DNA from: Candidatus Nanoarchaeia archaeon | GTDB lineage: Archaea; Nanobdellota; Nanobdellia; Woesearchaeales; JACPBV01 | Direction: 5' to 3' | NCBI GenBank assembly: GCA_028279655.1 | Contig: JANQNH010000018.1 | Coordinates: 186,001 to 250,000 of the forward strand | Length of the DNA: 64,000 nt | Part shown: one piece after another, positions 18,850 to 28,195 of the stretch | Layout: each line of letters begins with the position of its first letter | Position numbering within the stretch: position 1 is the first letter of the stretch | The notes under the pieces: model-generated | Seen by the model: only the letters and a program-made list of their open reading frames with translations | Told to the model about the DNA's origin: nothing | Database searches by the model: none | Translations under genes and position numbers: made by a program

Positions 18850-20669
18850 AAGGAATAATATGGTTTATTTTTTTATTAGTAATGTCTTTTGCAGTATTTT
18901 CGGACTCTGCAGACCTATCTGTTAATATCATAAATGTAGCTCCATCTGTTAAAGAGATCTCGATAGGGCCAAGCGAAACACAAAAAATCTATAAAACAGG
19001 ATCTGCAATACAGGTTAGTGTTAATGCAACTGTTGGAGATAATAATGGCGTTGGGAGGATTGATGCAGTTAGTGCTTCTGTGATAGGGCCAAGCGTAATT
19101 GAGGAAAGTCCAATCTCATTAACAAATATTACCAATATTAATATAACAGACGGATTATATGGTGGAAGCTTTACTCTGGATGATGGGGATAACACAGGTA
19201 ATTATACTGTAAATGTTACTGTAAATGATAGTTCTCTTTCCAGCTGGAGTGCTTTATTTTTTGAGTATCTTGAAAAAATCTTCTCGGTTTACCTAAATGA
19301 TCCTGAGAACAACACAGAGATACCAGGGGTAAAATATCTGCTGGATGCTTCAACAAATATGGGGGCTGATGATATTGAATTTGATGTTGCATGGGCTTAT
19401 TACTCTGAAGGCAGCTGGCGCTGCAGGTTAAATGAGACCTTCTCTCTTTTTTGCTACAATGATACCCCTGGTACGGAATTTACATGCTTAGGGGATTTTT
19501 CTCAAGATTATCTGAATCCAATGGATGATTGGTTATGCCTTAAGGCTAATGCATCTGATAATGGGAATAATGCAGTCGCCTATTCTGTGGTCCATGTTGA
19601 CAATATCCCTCCTGGTGATATATCAGATCTGAGTGCAATGCCTTCCAGTACTGATGGTTCTATTGATATTAGCTGGACAGCACCTGGGGAGAACAACATA
19701 ACAGGGACTGTAAGCAGCTATCTAATGAAGATAGCGACTTCTGAGATTATAACTGAGGGGGATTTTAATGATGCACAGGATGTTGGTGGAGATTGCTCTA
19801 GCGTTGCTATATCCGGACCTGGAAGTACACAAACCTGCACACAAGAATCTTCTGATCTTCCCGGATATGTTCAGAACAGCAGCACAACATATTACTATGC
19901 ATTCAAGTCTGTTGATGATTTTGGCCAGAATTCCAGTATCTCCAATTCCCCTGGTTCTGTGGCTCCTTATCATGATATTGAAGTTGATACAATATCCTGC
20001 GTAAACAACAAGAATGGGGTAGTATGCAATGATACAACAACAGAGTCTACTAATTACTTATATGATATAATGAATATTAGTGGCAACATAAGCAATGCTG
20101 GGAATTTAAATGAAAGTATAACAGTAGAGGTAAAGCGTTCATCAGTTGTAGTAGATTCAAAACAAGAATATATAACAATTGGTGAGAAAAAGTACATAAG
20201 TGGATTAGAATGGAATGCTTCATATGAATATCCCCCCTTTACTAATCTAGAATTATCAGTCTATGGATTTTCACATAAAAAAACTTACTCAGCTATTAAA
20301 GTTGTTTCTATATTAGATAATGTAAGATTAAGTTGGTATGATGTATCTTTATACCCTGCTCCAACAGAAAGTACCCCCTTCTTTGTTTCAATTAATGTTA
20401 ATAACACCAATTTGGAGGACCATTTTTGGGAAATCCCTATTGAACTTGTCATCAATACTTCCGAGAGTTATTCAATAACTCTCAAAGCTCCTAAAATGCG
20501 CTGTCCTGATAATCTAAGGAAATGCTATATTAATGTAACTTCTCAAGATGATGAGTTGGCATATTGGCAAGTAGATGATTTGAGTAGTGGCTATTATAAT
20601 ATTACAGTAATATCTGGTGAAAATCCCTTGGATCATGTTAGTATTACGAGGTATACTACATTTATTTAA
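18846..20669 (+). CDS. Secreted surface protein with fibronectin-III-like segment
   Basis: Signal peptide; N-terminal module shared with neighbours; PPGDISDLSA..SIDISWTAPGENN FnIII-like start. Confidence 0.7.
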   Translation: MKGIIWFIFLLVMSFAVFSDSADLSVNIINVAPSVKEISIGPSETQKIYKTGSAIQVSVNATVGDNNGVGRIDAVSASVIGPSVIEESPISLTNITNINITDGLYGGSFTLDDGDNTGNYTVNVTVNDSSLSSWSALFFEYLEKIFSVYLNDPENNTEIPGVKYLLDASTNMGADDIEFDVAWAYYSEGSWRCRLNETFSLFCYNDTPGTEFTCLGDFSQDYLNPMDDWLCLKANASDNGNNAVAYSVVHVDNIPPGDISDLSAMPSSTDGSIDISWTAPGENNITGTVSSYLMKIATSEIITEGDFNDAQDVGGDCSSVAISGPGSTQTCTQESSDLPGYVQNSSTTYYYAFKSVDDFGQNSSISNSPGSVAPYHDIEVDTISCVNNKNGVVCNDTTTESTNYLYDIMNISGNISNAGNLNESITVEVKRSSVVVDSKQEYITIGEKKYISGLEWNASYEYPPFTNLELSVYGFSHKKTYSAIKVVSILDNVRLSWYDVSLYPAPTESTPFFVSINVNNTNLEDHFWEIPIELVINTSESYSITLKAPKMRCPDNLRKCYINVTSQDDELAYWQVDDLSSGYYNITVISGENPLDHVSITRYTTFI

Positions 20670-20675
20670 GTTAAA

Positions 20676-21191
20676 ATGAAAAAAAGAATATTATTACTTG
20701 CCTTTTTATTTTTCATGAATGGCCTATTCTTGGTATCTAGTGAATGTGAGAGTAATTTTGAGGTTAATGCTTTTTACATAAACAAAACTCCAAGTTGTGA
20801 AAATTTAATGTATATCCAAATTAGAGATACTGCCTGTAAACCATTCCCGCCACCAGGTAATTGTTGGGAATCCTATGAAGAAGCGACATTACAACTTCCA
20901 AAAGAACTGGATACATCTAAGACGAGAACAGTGAAATTAAGAAAAGATGAAGATTCTTTGGAATGGATTTCAATGGAATGTCATACACAAGGAATCTATA
21001 ATGTATCCATACTACTGTTAGCGGAAGAATTTTCTTGTGACAAGACATTAATTTTGAATCTTACTTCCTTTGAAGAGAGTAAAGAATTCATCCCTTTTTC
21101 AGGCTATTCACTACTCGGTCCATTACTTATTATGATAGCATTTATCTCTTTAACTATAGCTTCTTTATTCCTTATTTTTAAAAGGAAATGA
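20676..21191 (+). CDS. Small membrane-anchored surface protein, paralogous to N-terminus of the 21390 ORF
   Basis: Signal peptide; CWESYEEATLQLPKELDTS..EWISMECHTQGIYNVSILL; C-terminal TM. Confidence 0.7.
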   Translation: MKKRILLLAFLFFMNGLFLVSSECESNFEVNAFYINKTPSCENLMYIQIRDTACKPFPPPGNCWESYEEATLQLPKELDTSKTRTVKLRKDEDSLEWISMECHTQGIYNVSILLLAEEFSCDKTLILNLTSFEESKEFIPFSGYSLLGPLLIMIAFISLTIASLFLIFKRK

Positions 21192-21262
21192 ACTAATCAA
21201 AGATGGAAAATAGAAAACCTTATATATTACTGAATACATTATTAATACATTATTAATGTATA

Positions 21263-21403
21263 ATGAAAGTTCAAGTAGATAATGTAGATGAAGTATTGGA
21301 GAAAGAAGTTGATTCTTACAGTACAAGTACTAGGATTATTATACCAAAAAAATACGCTAACAGGAGGGTAAAAGTTCTTATCTTGAAAAATGAAAAGAGA
21401 TAG
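21263..21403 (+). CDS. 46-aa DUF2080/TnpW-like or AbrB-like small protein (absent from ORF track)
   Basis: MKVQVDNVDEVLEKEVDSYSTSTRIIIPKKYANRRVKVLILKNEKR*; upstream CCTTATATATTAC; 14-nt overlap with next gene. Confidence 0.6.
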   Translation: MKVQVDNVDEVLEKEVDSYSTSTRIIIPKKYANRRVKVLILKNEKR

Positions 21404-24400
21404 TTATCTAATTTTTATTTTTTTACTTGTATTTTTGGTAGGTTTAGTAAAGATAATTAGTGCTACTTCCTGTGATTCAGATATTACTCTTTCAGCTACA
21501 TATACAGGGGGAAACTCCAATTCCATATATTGTGACAAACTTTTAACTATAGATCTAGAGGACACTAGCTGCACTGGCATGCCACCTGAATGTTGGAATG
21601 GTTATGGAAATGCAACTTTATCATTACCTCCTAATATAAGCACAACTTCAAATCTAGCTATTGAATTGTCCACAGGAGATTCAGACGAATCATGGACTGG
21701 AATGTCTTGCAATACAACTGGATTATATCTTGTGAATGCAACTTTAAATATATCAGACGGAACCGAATGCAATGTTAATTTTACCTTAAACTTTACAGGG
21801 TTTTCTACCAATCCAAATCTAATTATAACTTTTCCATCCATCCCAGAAAATCAGACAATAGGGTCTCATTATGTTTTTAATATTACAATTAACAATACAG
21901 GAGATGATAATGCAACTCTAGTTGATGGAACGCTCACAGCTAGCGATTCCTCTATAATTAATGTGTCTAATGGAACAATAAACGTTACAAAAATAGTGAA
22001 TGCTACTTTGATTAATGTCACACTTAATATCTCCTTTTTGGATGGAGGAGACACATATGTTGAAGTTGCTCAATTAGACTACTATAGAAGCAGCGGGATC
22101 TACTATGGAAGTGCAACTGGCACCAGTAATACCTTTCATGTTAATTATGATCCCTCACTTACTACGATCCCAAATATCTCAATCCAAGCCAACCTGACTG
22201 GCTCTTTAGAGATGGATTCGTATCATTCAGATACAGATACCTATGACAGTGATGGGACGGTTAATTATACATGGTCTGGGCAGACCAATGTATCTGTGAT
22301 ATTTAATAAGACCTCAAGGATCTTTAGCTTTACGGGGAACAATAATTTTACAGGGGCTGAGAATATAACTGTGCAGGCAAGAGATCAGCTGAACGCCAGT
22401 GTTAACCAGACTTTCTCAATCTTTTTCTACAACTCTTCTTCTGAATCCTGTAATGGGGTAGACGACGATGGAGATACGCTGGATGATGAGAACGAGGACA
22501 ATGATGGATTATTGACACAGTCCTGCTGCCCTGGGTCATGCACCTCTGCTGGTTCTCAAACATGCACTAATGGAACCTGGACTGACTGTGCAGGATACAC
22601 CCTGGCTTCTGGCAGTTCAGGAGGGGGTTCAGGCAGGGCTTCATCAGCAGTACAAAAATCAGTTGTGGACTCAGCTCAAAGCGGACAAAGCACAGAATCA
22701 AAAGAAGAAAAGGCTTCGACACCAGCACCAGCTAAAGTTGATGCACCAAGAAATGATGGCGGTTCTGTGGAAAAGGTAAGAACCATACAGGAAAAGATGA
22801 TAGAGAAGATAGCAAACAACAGGGTGAAACACATAAGGGAGGTCCATTCTGCAGGAGGAAAGACAAAGTTTGTTGAGAAGATAAGGAATATTGACTTTTT
22901 TAGCCTGCAGAATGTTAGGGTAACCTTGGAGATCCCTAAGGATGTTGTCAAAACAACAGATGATATAATCGAGATAACTCCATATAAAATATTGAATTAT
23001 GATCCTAAGGTGCAGTTCAACCTCGGTAGCATAGCGGTAAGGGAAGAGAAGCTGATAGAGTATGTAGTAAACAAGCAGTTGACAAAGGAGGATATTGAAA
23101 GGATAATCTTCAGTATTGATATGGAAAATGTTTCAAGGGAAAACGAAAGAGAAGAGCTGTTTGAAAAGACCCATGAGGTTGTTAATATAACGACAAAGGC
23201 AAGAGTGGATGAGAAGAACAATGAAACAGAGTTCACTATCGATCTTGGAATAAGGAATGATACGATATTGTATGATACTAATGTATATACAGAGATCCCA
23301 AAATGCATGGTGGAGATAATAGAAGAAGTTATGATAGAATCAGACATAGAGTTTGAGATCGTTGCCAGAGACCCTTTGGTTATGTGGCACTTCAAGACAT
23401 TGGGTAGAGGAGACCAGCTAAAGTACGTGATAAAGTCTATAGCAGACGAGGACTGCCTTAATGAGATGAAGACCTATGCGGTTGCCCTTCATATAGTATC
23501 ACTGAATGTAGATCTATCTTCTCCTGAACAACAGATGAAAAGAATCTATCTTCCAGTTGCTATCTTGGTGCTTTTGATTGTTGGATTCTTTGCTTCAGCA
23601 GATTATCTGGACAATAAAAAACATCATATAAGAAGGTTAGAGGATATTGTTAGATATATACACCAAAAATTCAAGAATGGATTCAAAACCGAGAATATTG
23701 AATCCAAACTAGTATGGCATGGCTTTGACTCAGAGGATGTAACACAAGTGATGAAATACTATAAGAAGCATAGACTGACAAGGTTCGTCCATAGGCATAT
23801 ATTTGGGGGTGAGATATTATTCCTGACTATCTTGATCATCTTTAATGTCCTTGATTTCCTTAAATTCCTTCCAGGGGATATGGATTTCCTGAAGAAGATA
23901 ATCTCATGGACACTGTTGAGCTATTTGCTATATAGGCTTAGCCTGATGAAGATATTATTCGGGGATGTAAAATACAGAAAGATATTGGATATAACCCTGT
24001 TAATCCTGTTCTTTTCTCTTATATTCAAGCTAATAATCAATTTCGCAAAAAGCTCCTTTGTTGAAACAAGGTTCTTTAGTACCCTACTGGCGACTATCGG
24101 GAGGTTTGCTCCGGAAGTAAACATCATAACACTGTATCTTGGTTTTGTAGGCCTCATACTGGTCTCTGTATTTATCTCCTTCTTCATAAAGACCAGCAGC
24201 CCTTCTTTCTTCTATGCATTTACATCTATATTTGGAAGACATAAGCTGAATAGTAAACACTATATACTGAAAAAGATAGTAAAACTGGTATTCGTATATC
24301 TCACTCTTCTGATATTCTATATCACAGTCTACAATTTTGCATTTGAATGGCTTGCAATGGCTATAGATGCATCTATCCTGATGGTAGCTATAGCGGTAAC

Positions 24401-25937
24401 TATATTTACCTTTATCAGAAGGGAGTATCATCTGCTGATATATCACAAGATAAAAGGCTTGTTTAAGGTTCAGGTAAGCTCTGGTCTTGAAAGGATTGTG
24501 TCAATGACAGATTCCTTTAATATCAAGTTCTTTAACCTTCTCCCTTACAGAAAGTTCATCTACCTTGCGATCATAGGAGTGCTTATACTCCATCTGATAG
24601 CTGAGGCAGGCATATTCTTGATACCTTATGCTTCAGGAATGACAGATACTCCTTATTTCAAGGAGCTTGGAAAGGATCATTCTCCATTGTTCAATGTGAT
24701 GGGAGATTTAAGCCATTCTGATGATGTAAGGAGCTTGTATGCGCAGAAAACAGATGAACTGGATGCTAGAAGGAGTGTTGAGGTTTTCCTGATTTATTTA
24801 ATGAATATTATGGCTGTTTTTTTCCTTTTAGTGAATCCTATGATAATATGGCTTCATATGCATAAAGAAAGGAACAAACCAGCACACAAGGTGGAACCAA
24901 TAAAATCAAGGTCTTATACTGTATTCCAGTTCCTTTTTATAATAAGCATGGTAGCATTATTCATCCTTCCTGTATTTAAGATCGATTATGCTCCTGAAAG
25001 AAAAGGGGATGGATGGATGTACGGTTCAAGTATCAGCGGTATTGACATAAAGACTCAGCAGCTTGATGATGAGATGATATACCTCATCGGGTGGGTCATA
25101 TTGATCGGTGTAGCATTAGGCATAAACTTCCTAATATATAAGAAGGAATTCTACAAACAGATGACTGCTGTTATAAATACTCTTAATATATCGATAGTGT
25201 TGGTCTATCTTGGGAGATTTTACCTGGATATACACAGGTATTTTGTGGGGTCTCTGGAAATCCTTGTCAGTTCGGATATCTTCCTGTTCATAAATATAGG
25301 AATATTCTTCATTGCGAGCTCATTATTCTATATATTTGGAATCCTGTTGCTGGCATTAGAGCTTTTCGTAAGGGGAGAGATATATATGCCAAGGTTCATA
25401 ATCAGTATAATCAAGGTAGTCTATAAGGATACGGACAGGATTTTCTATCACCTAACAAGACATCATCACCTAAGGCATCTAAGGTTCTATGAACACCACA
25501 TTGAGGCAGAACACGGCAAGAGGGAAGAATACCTTCACAAACACATAAAAGAGGTAATAAAGCATACTCATGATAATGAGGAACTGTTGATGCAGGTGAT
25601 CAGAAGGGATGTAAGGAAAGAGAAGCACGATCTTCATTTTATCGAAGAGCACCTCTTGGAGCATAACTGGCCAGAGGCAATGGTCAAAAAAGCGCTAAAT
25701 AAGATAAGAAGAGACCCCCGTATGAAGAAGGAGATATTAAAAATCAGGTCTATCCATGACCTCCATAAGAAGAGCAAATCTACAAAAACCAAGGTCCAGG
25801 AGGAGTATAAGAACCATAGGAATATCTCGAAAATTCTTAGGAAGCACGGTAATAATAAAGAGACCAAGGAAATCTTGTCAAAGATTCGTCTGAGAAGAAA
25901 GGATAGGAAGAAATTAAGGAAGCATATAAAAAGCTAA
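21390..25937 (+). CDS. Very large multi-pass membrane/surface protein (1515 aa)
   Basis: Signal peptide, Cys-rich ectodomain, Asp-rich CNGVDDDGDTLDDENEDNDG segment, many TM segments, His/Lys-rich C-terminal tail. Confidence 0.8.
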   Translation: MKRDSYLIFIFLLVFLVGLVKIISATSCDSDITLSATYTGGNSNSIYCDKLLTIDLEDTSCTGMPPECWNGYGNATLSLPPNISTTSNLAIELSTGDSDESWTGMSCNTTGLYLVNATLNISDGTECNVNFTLNFTGFSTNPNLIITFPSIPENQTIGSHYVFNITINNTGDDNATLVDGTLTASDSSIINVSNGTINVTKIVNATLINVTLNISFLDGGDTYVEVAQLDYYRSSGIYYGSATGTSNTFHVNYDPSLTTIPNISIQANLTGSLEMDSYHSDTDTYDSDGTVNYTWSGQTNVSVIFNKTSRIFSFTGNNNFTGAENITVQARDQLNASVNQTFSIFFYNSSSESCNGVDDDGDTLDDENEDNDGLLTQSCCPGSCTSAGSQTCTNGTWTDCAGYTLASGSSGGGSGRASSAVQKSVVDSAQSGQSTESKEEKASTPAPAKVDAPRNDGGSVEKVRTIQEKMIEKIANNRVKHIREVHSAGGKTKFVEKIRNIDFFSLQNVRVTLEIPKDVVKTTDDIIEITPYKILNYDPKVQFNLGSIAVREEKLIEYVVNKQLTKEDIERIIFSIDMENVSRENEREELFEKTHEVVNITTKARVDEKNNETEFTIDLGIRNDTILYDTNVYTEIPKCMVEIIEEVMIESDIEFEIVARDPLVMWHFKTLGRGDQLKYVIKSIADEDCLNEMKTYAVALHIVSLNVDLSSPEQQMKRIYLPVAILVLLIVGFFASADYLDNKKHHIRRLEDIVRYIHQKFKNGFKTENIESKLVWHGFDSEDVTQVMKYYKKHRLTRFVHRHIFGGEILFLTILIIFNVLDFLKFLPGDMDFLKKIISWTLLSYLLYRLSLMKILFGDVKYRKILDITLLILFFSLIFKLIINFAKSSFVETRFFSTLLATIGRFAPEVNIITLYLGFVGLILVSVFISFFIKTSSPSFFYAFTSIFGRHKLNSKHYILKKIVKLVFVYLTLLIFYITVYNFAFEWLAMAIDASILMVAIAVTIFTFIRREYHLLIYHKIKGLFKVQVSSGLERIVSMTDSFNIKFFNLLPYRKFIYLAIIGVLILHLIAEAGIFLIPYASGMTDTPYFKELGKDHSPLFNVMGDLSHSDDVRSLYAQKTDELDARRSVEVFLIYLMNIMAVFFLLVNPMIIWLHMHKERNKPAHKVEPIKSRSYTVFQFLFIISMVALFILPVFKIDYAPERKGDGWMYGSSISGIDIKTQQLDDEMIYLIGWVILIGVALGINFLIYKKEFYKQMTAVINTLNISIVLVYLGRFYLDIHRYFVGSLEILVSSDIFLFINIGIFFIASSLFYIFGILLLALELFVRGEIYMPRFIISIIKVVYKDTDRIFYHLTRHHHLRHLRFYEHHIEAEHGKREEYLHKHIKEVIKHTHDNEELLMQVIRRDVRKEKHDLHFIEEHLLEHNWPEAMVKKALNKIRRDPRMKKEILKIRSIHDLHKKSKSTKTKVQEEYKNHRNISKILRKHGNNKETKEILSKIRLRRKDRKKLRKHIKS

Positions 25938-25949
25938 GTATATCCTTGT

Positions 25950-26307
25950 CTCCGTTCAAAATCTAGCTACGCTAGGGTTAGCAGCTTCAAAGTTCTCGAT
26001 GTTAGTATCTATAGCTGACATTCCCCGTAAGGGACATCCCCCTTGTCAGTTACATCTAAATTATTTCAAAAAAATTTTAAGTCAGTCCCTACCTCAACCC
26101 TTTTAGAAATAAAAGATTTCTAAACCTTCAAAGTTGCTTTGCAACGTTTGAAGTAAAGGGTAAGGATTGATCGGGACTGACTAAATTTTTAGGAAATTAG
26201 GAAGCCTAAATGAATCCATTCACCTCCAATCCTAAAGGATAGAGATATCTGGCTTCCTAATTTATAGAACTTTGACCTTAGGCTGCTAACCTACATTTTG
26301 AACGGAG
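25950..26307. other. 358-nt multi-branched palindromic element B (candidate structured RNA or cruciform element)
   Basis: Outer stems 25950-25962/26295-26307 (13 bp), 25976-25985/26282-26291 (10 bp), 25987-25996/26266-26275 (10 bp); internal domains closed by 26080-26089/26173-26182 and 26194-26206/26251-26263, with further hairpins. Confidence 0.75.
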
Positions 26308-26364
26308 CCACATTAATGCAAACATTTTTAAACCATGCGTTTCAATATTGATATAGGTGGTTTT

Positions 26365-27003
26365 ATGAAATATGATCTACATGTACATACCCATTATTCG
26401 GCATGTTCTATACTTAGACCTAGAACCATACTGAAGGTAGCTAAGAAAGCTAAACTGGACGGTCTGGCGGTAGTAGACCATAACTCTGTAAGAGGGGGGC
26501 TTGAGGTCAAAAAGGAGAATAAGGATAAGAGCCTGGAGATAGTACCCTCCACTGAGATCAGTACAGACAGGGGGCATGTTGTCGGTCTGTATGTCACAAA
26601 AGATATCAAGTCAAGGGAATTCTTTAATGTTACAGAGGAGATAAAGAATCAGGGGGGGATAGTCATACTTGCGCATCCATTCAGGATGATCCCCTATCTG
26701 AGGTCCAAGGTCAAGGGCATAGATATCAGGAAATATCTGGATGCTGTTGAATGCTACAATGCAAGGACCTCTTATTTCGGGAATAGAGGTGCTGGGAAAC
26801 TTGCGGAAGAATTTAATCTGGCAAAGACAGGCGGTTCTGATGCACATTTCTCTTTTGAGGTTGGCAGGAGCTATACATTATTTGACGGAGACCTTAGGAA
26901 AGCGATCCAGAAAAAGGAGACAAGGGCTGCAGGAAGCAATGTTACAGGCTTAGCAGGCAGCACTTTTAGTTTCTTTAAAAAGCACTTACTGAGGTGGTGG
27001 TAA
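26365..27003 (+). CDS. PHP-domain metal-dependent phosphoesterase
   Basis: YDLHVHTHYSACS, VVDHNSVRG, ILAHPFR, TGGSDAHF motifs. Confidence 0.9.
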   Translation: MKYDLHVHTHYSACSILRPRTILKVAKKAKLDGLAVVDHNSVRGGLEVKKENKDKSLEIVPSTEISTDRGHVVGLYVTKDIKSREFFNVTEEIKNQGGIVILAHPFRMIPYLRSKVKGIDIRKYLDAVECYNARTSYFGNRGAGKLAEEFNLAKTGGSDAHFSFEVGRSYTLFDGDLRKAIQKKETRAAGSNVTGLAGSTFSFFKKHLLRWW

Positions 27004-27004
27004 G

Positions 27005-27529
27005 GTGTGGTTCTTTATCCTCCAATGCTTCTATTTCATGTTGCCTGCATATCTTGCAAATATGGCTCCGGTTATCGTCAAGGATTGGTTTAAATGGCTG
27101 GCGGTCCCTACTGACTTTGGAAAGAACATATTTGGGGACAACAAGACCTATAGGGGATTGATATTTGGAATCTTGTTCGGAATCCTTGTTGCGTTTATAC
27201 AGTTCCTGCTCTACAATATCAGTTTTTTCAGGGAACTTAGCTTTGTCGATTACTCCAACTGGCTTCTGCTTGGATTCCTTTTTGGTTTTGGAGCTTTGTC
27301 TGGGGATATGATTGAGAGTTTCATCAAAAGAAGGCTTAAGATAGGGCCAGGGCAGAGGTTTGTCCCATGGGACCAGCTGGATTTTGTTATCGGCTCTTTG
27401 GTACTTGTTGGTATTGTTGTTAATATCACCTGGAGAAGGATATTTTTTATTGCCATAATAAGCGTAATAGGGCATATCTTGGTAAATCATGCTGCTTATT
27501 ATCTTAAGATACGAAACGAAAAATGGTAG
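27005..27529 (+). CDS. carS: CDP-archaeol synthase
   Basis: YLANMAPVIVKD..FGDNKTYRGLIFG..RLKIGPGQRFVPWDQLDFVIGS; GTG start. Confidence 0.93.
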   Translation: MWFFILQCFYFMLPAYLANMAPVIVKDWFKWLAVPTDFGKNIFGDNKTYRGLIFGILFGILVAFIQFLLYNISFFRELSFVDYSNWLLLGFLFGFGALSGDMIESFIKRRLKIGPGQRFVPWDQLDFVIGSLVLVGIVVNITWRRIFFIAIISVIGHILVNHAAYYLKIRNEKW

Positions 27530-28167
27530 TTGGTCTTTTCTTGATTGTTCTGATTGTTTTTTTACTTATTTTTGTATTGTTGTTTGGGTTCTATAGAATT
27601 GTTTTTTTGAGGGATCCTGAAAGGGAGGTCCCTTCTGGGAATAATATAGTTTCCCCTGCAGATGGAAAGGTAATAAAGGTCATTAAGCTCTGGAACCTGG
27701 ATAGTGTTAAGATTGAGAAAGGGCTTGCAGGAAGGATCAGTTCGTTTGTTCCTGAAAATTGCAAGGAGGGTTATCTTATCAATATAATGATGGATATTTT
27801 TAATGTACATGTTCAGAGGGCACCTATAGATGGAAGAGTGAGAAGGGTGAAGCATTCTGGTGGCAATTTTAGGAATGCAGTCTATGGGGATAGGTTTAAG
27901 AATGGATTGGAGAACGAGAAGAATGAGATCCTGATAGAGAATGATAAGATTGGAAAGTTTAAGGTGATCCAGATAGCTGGTTTTTTGGCCAGAAGGATAG
28001 AATGTTCTGTAAAGGAGAAACAGAAGATTAATAAAGGTGAAAGGATAGGGAGGATATTGATGGGCAGCCAGGTTAGCCTTATATTGCCAGGGGGTGTCAG
28101 GTTATCAGTCAATGAAGGAGATAAGGTCCGGGCTGGGGAGACAATACTTGGTAATGTAGCTGGGTAA
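27523..28167 (+). CDS. Phosphatidylserine (archaetidylserine) decarboxylase-like proenzyme
   Basis: SPADGKVIKV; MDIFNVHVQRAPIDGRV; C-terminal MGSQVSLILPGG (putative G/S self-cleavage site). Confidence 0.9.
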   Translation: MVVGLFLIVLIVFLLIFVLLFGFYRIVFLRDPEREVPSGNNIVSPADGKVIKVIKLWNLDSVKIEKGLAGRISSFVPENCKEGYLINIMMDIFNVHVQRAPIDGRVRRVKHSGGNFRNAVYGDRFKNGLENEKNEILIENDKIGKFKVIQIAGFLARRIECSVKEKQKINKGERIGRILMGSQVSLILPGGVRLSVNEGDKVRAGETILGNVAG

Positions 28168-28195
28168 CTTTTGGTATGACAAAACTATCTTTAAG

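Noticed and set aside
25950-26307. Element B as RNase P RNA, SRP RNA, group I/II intron or tRNA
   Set aside because: The hallmark motifs of those classes were looked for by eye and not found (e.g. RNase P ACAGAAA/GAGGAAAGUCC, SRP helix 8 motif, group II domain V). A covariance search is still needed.
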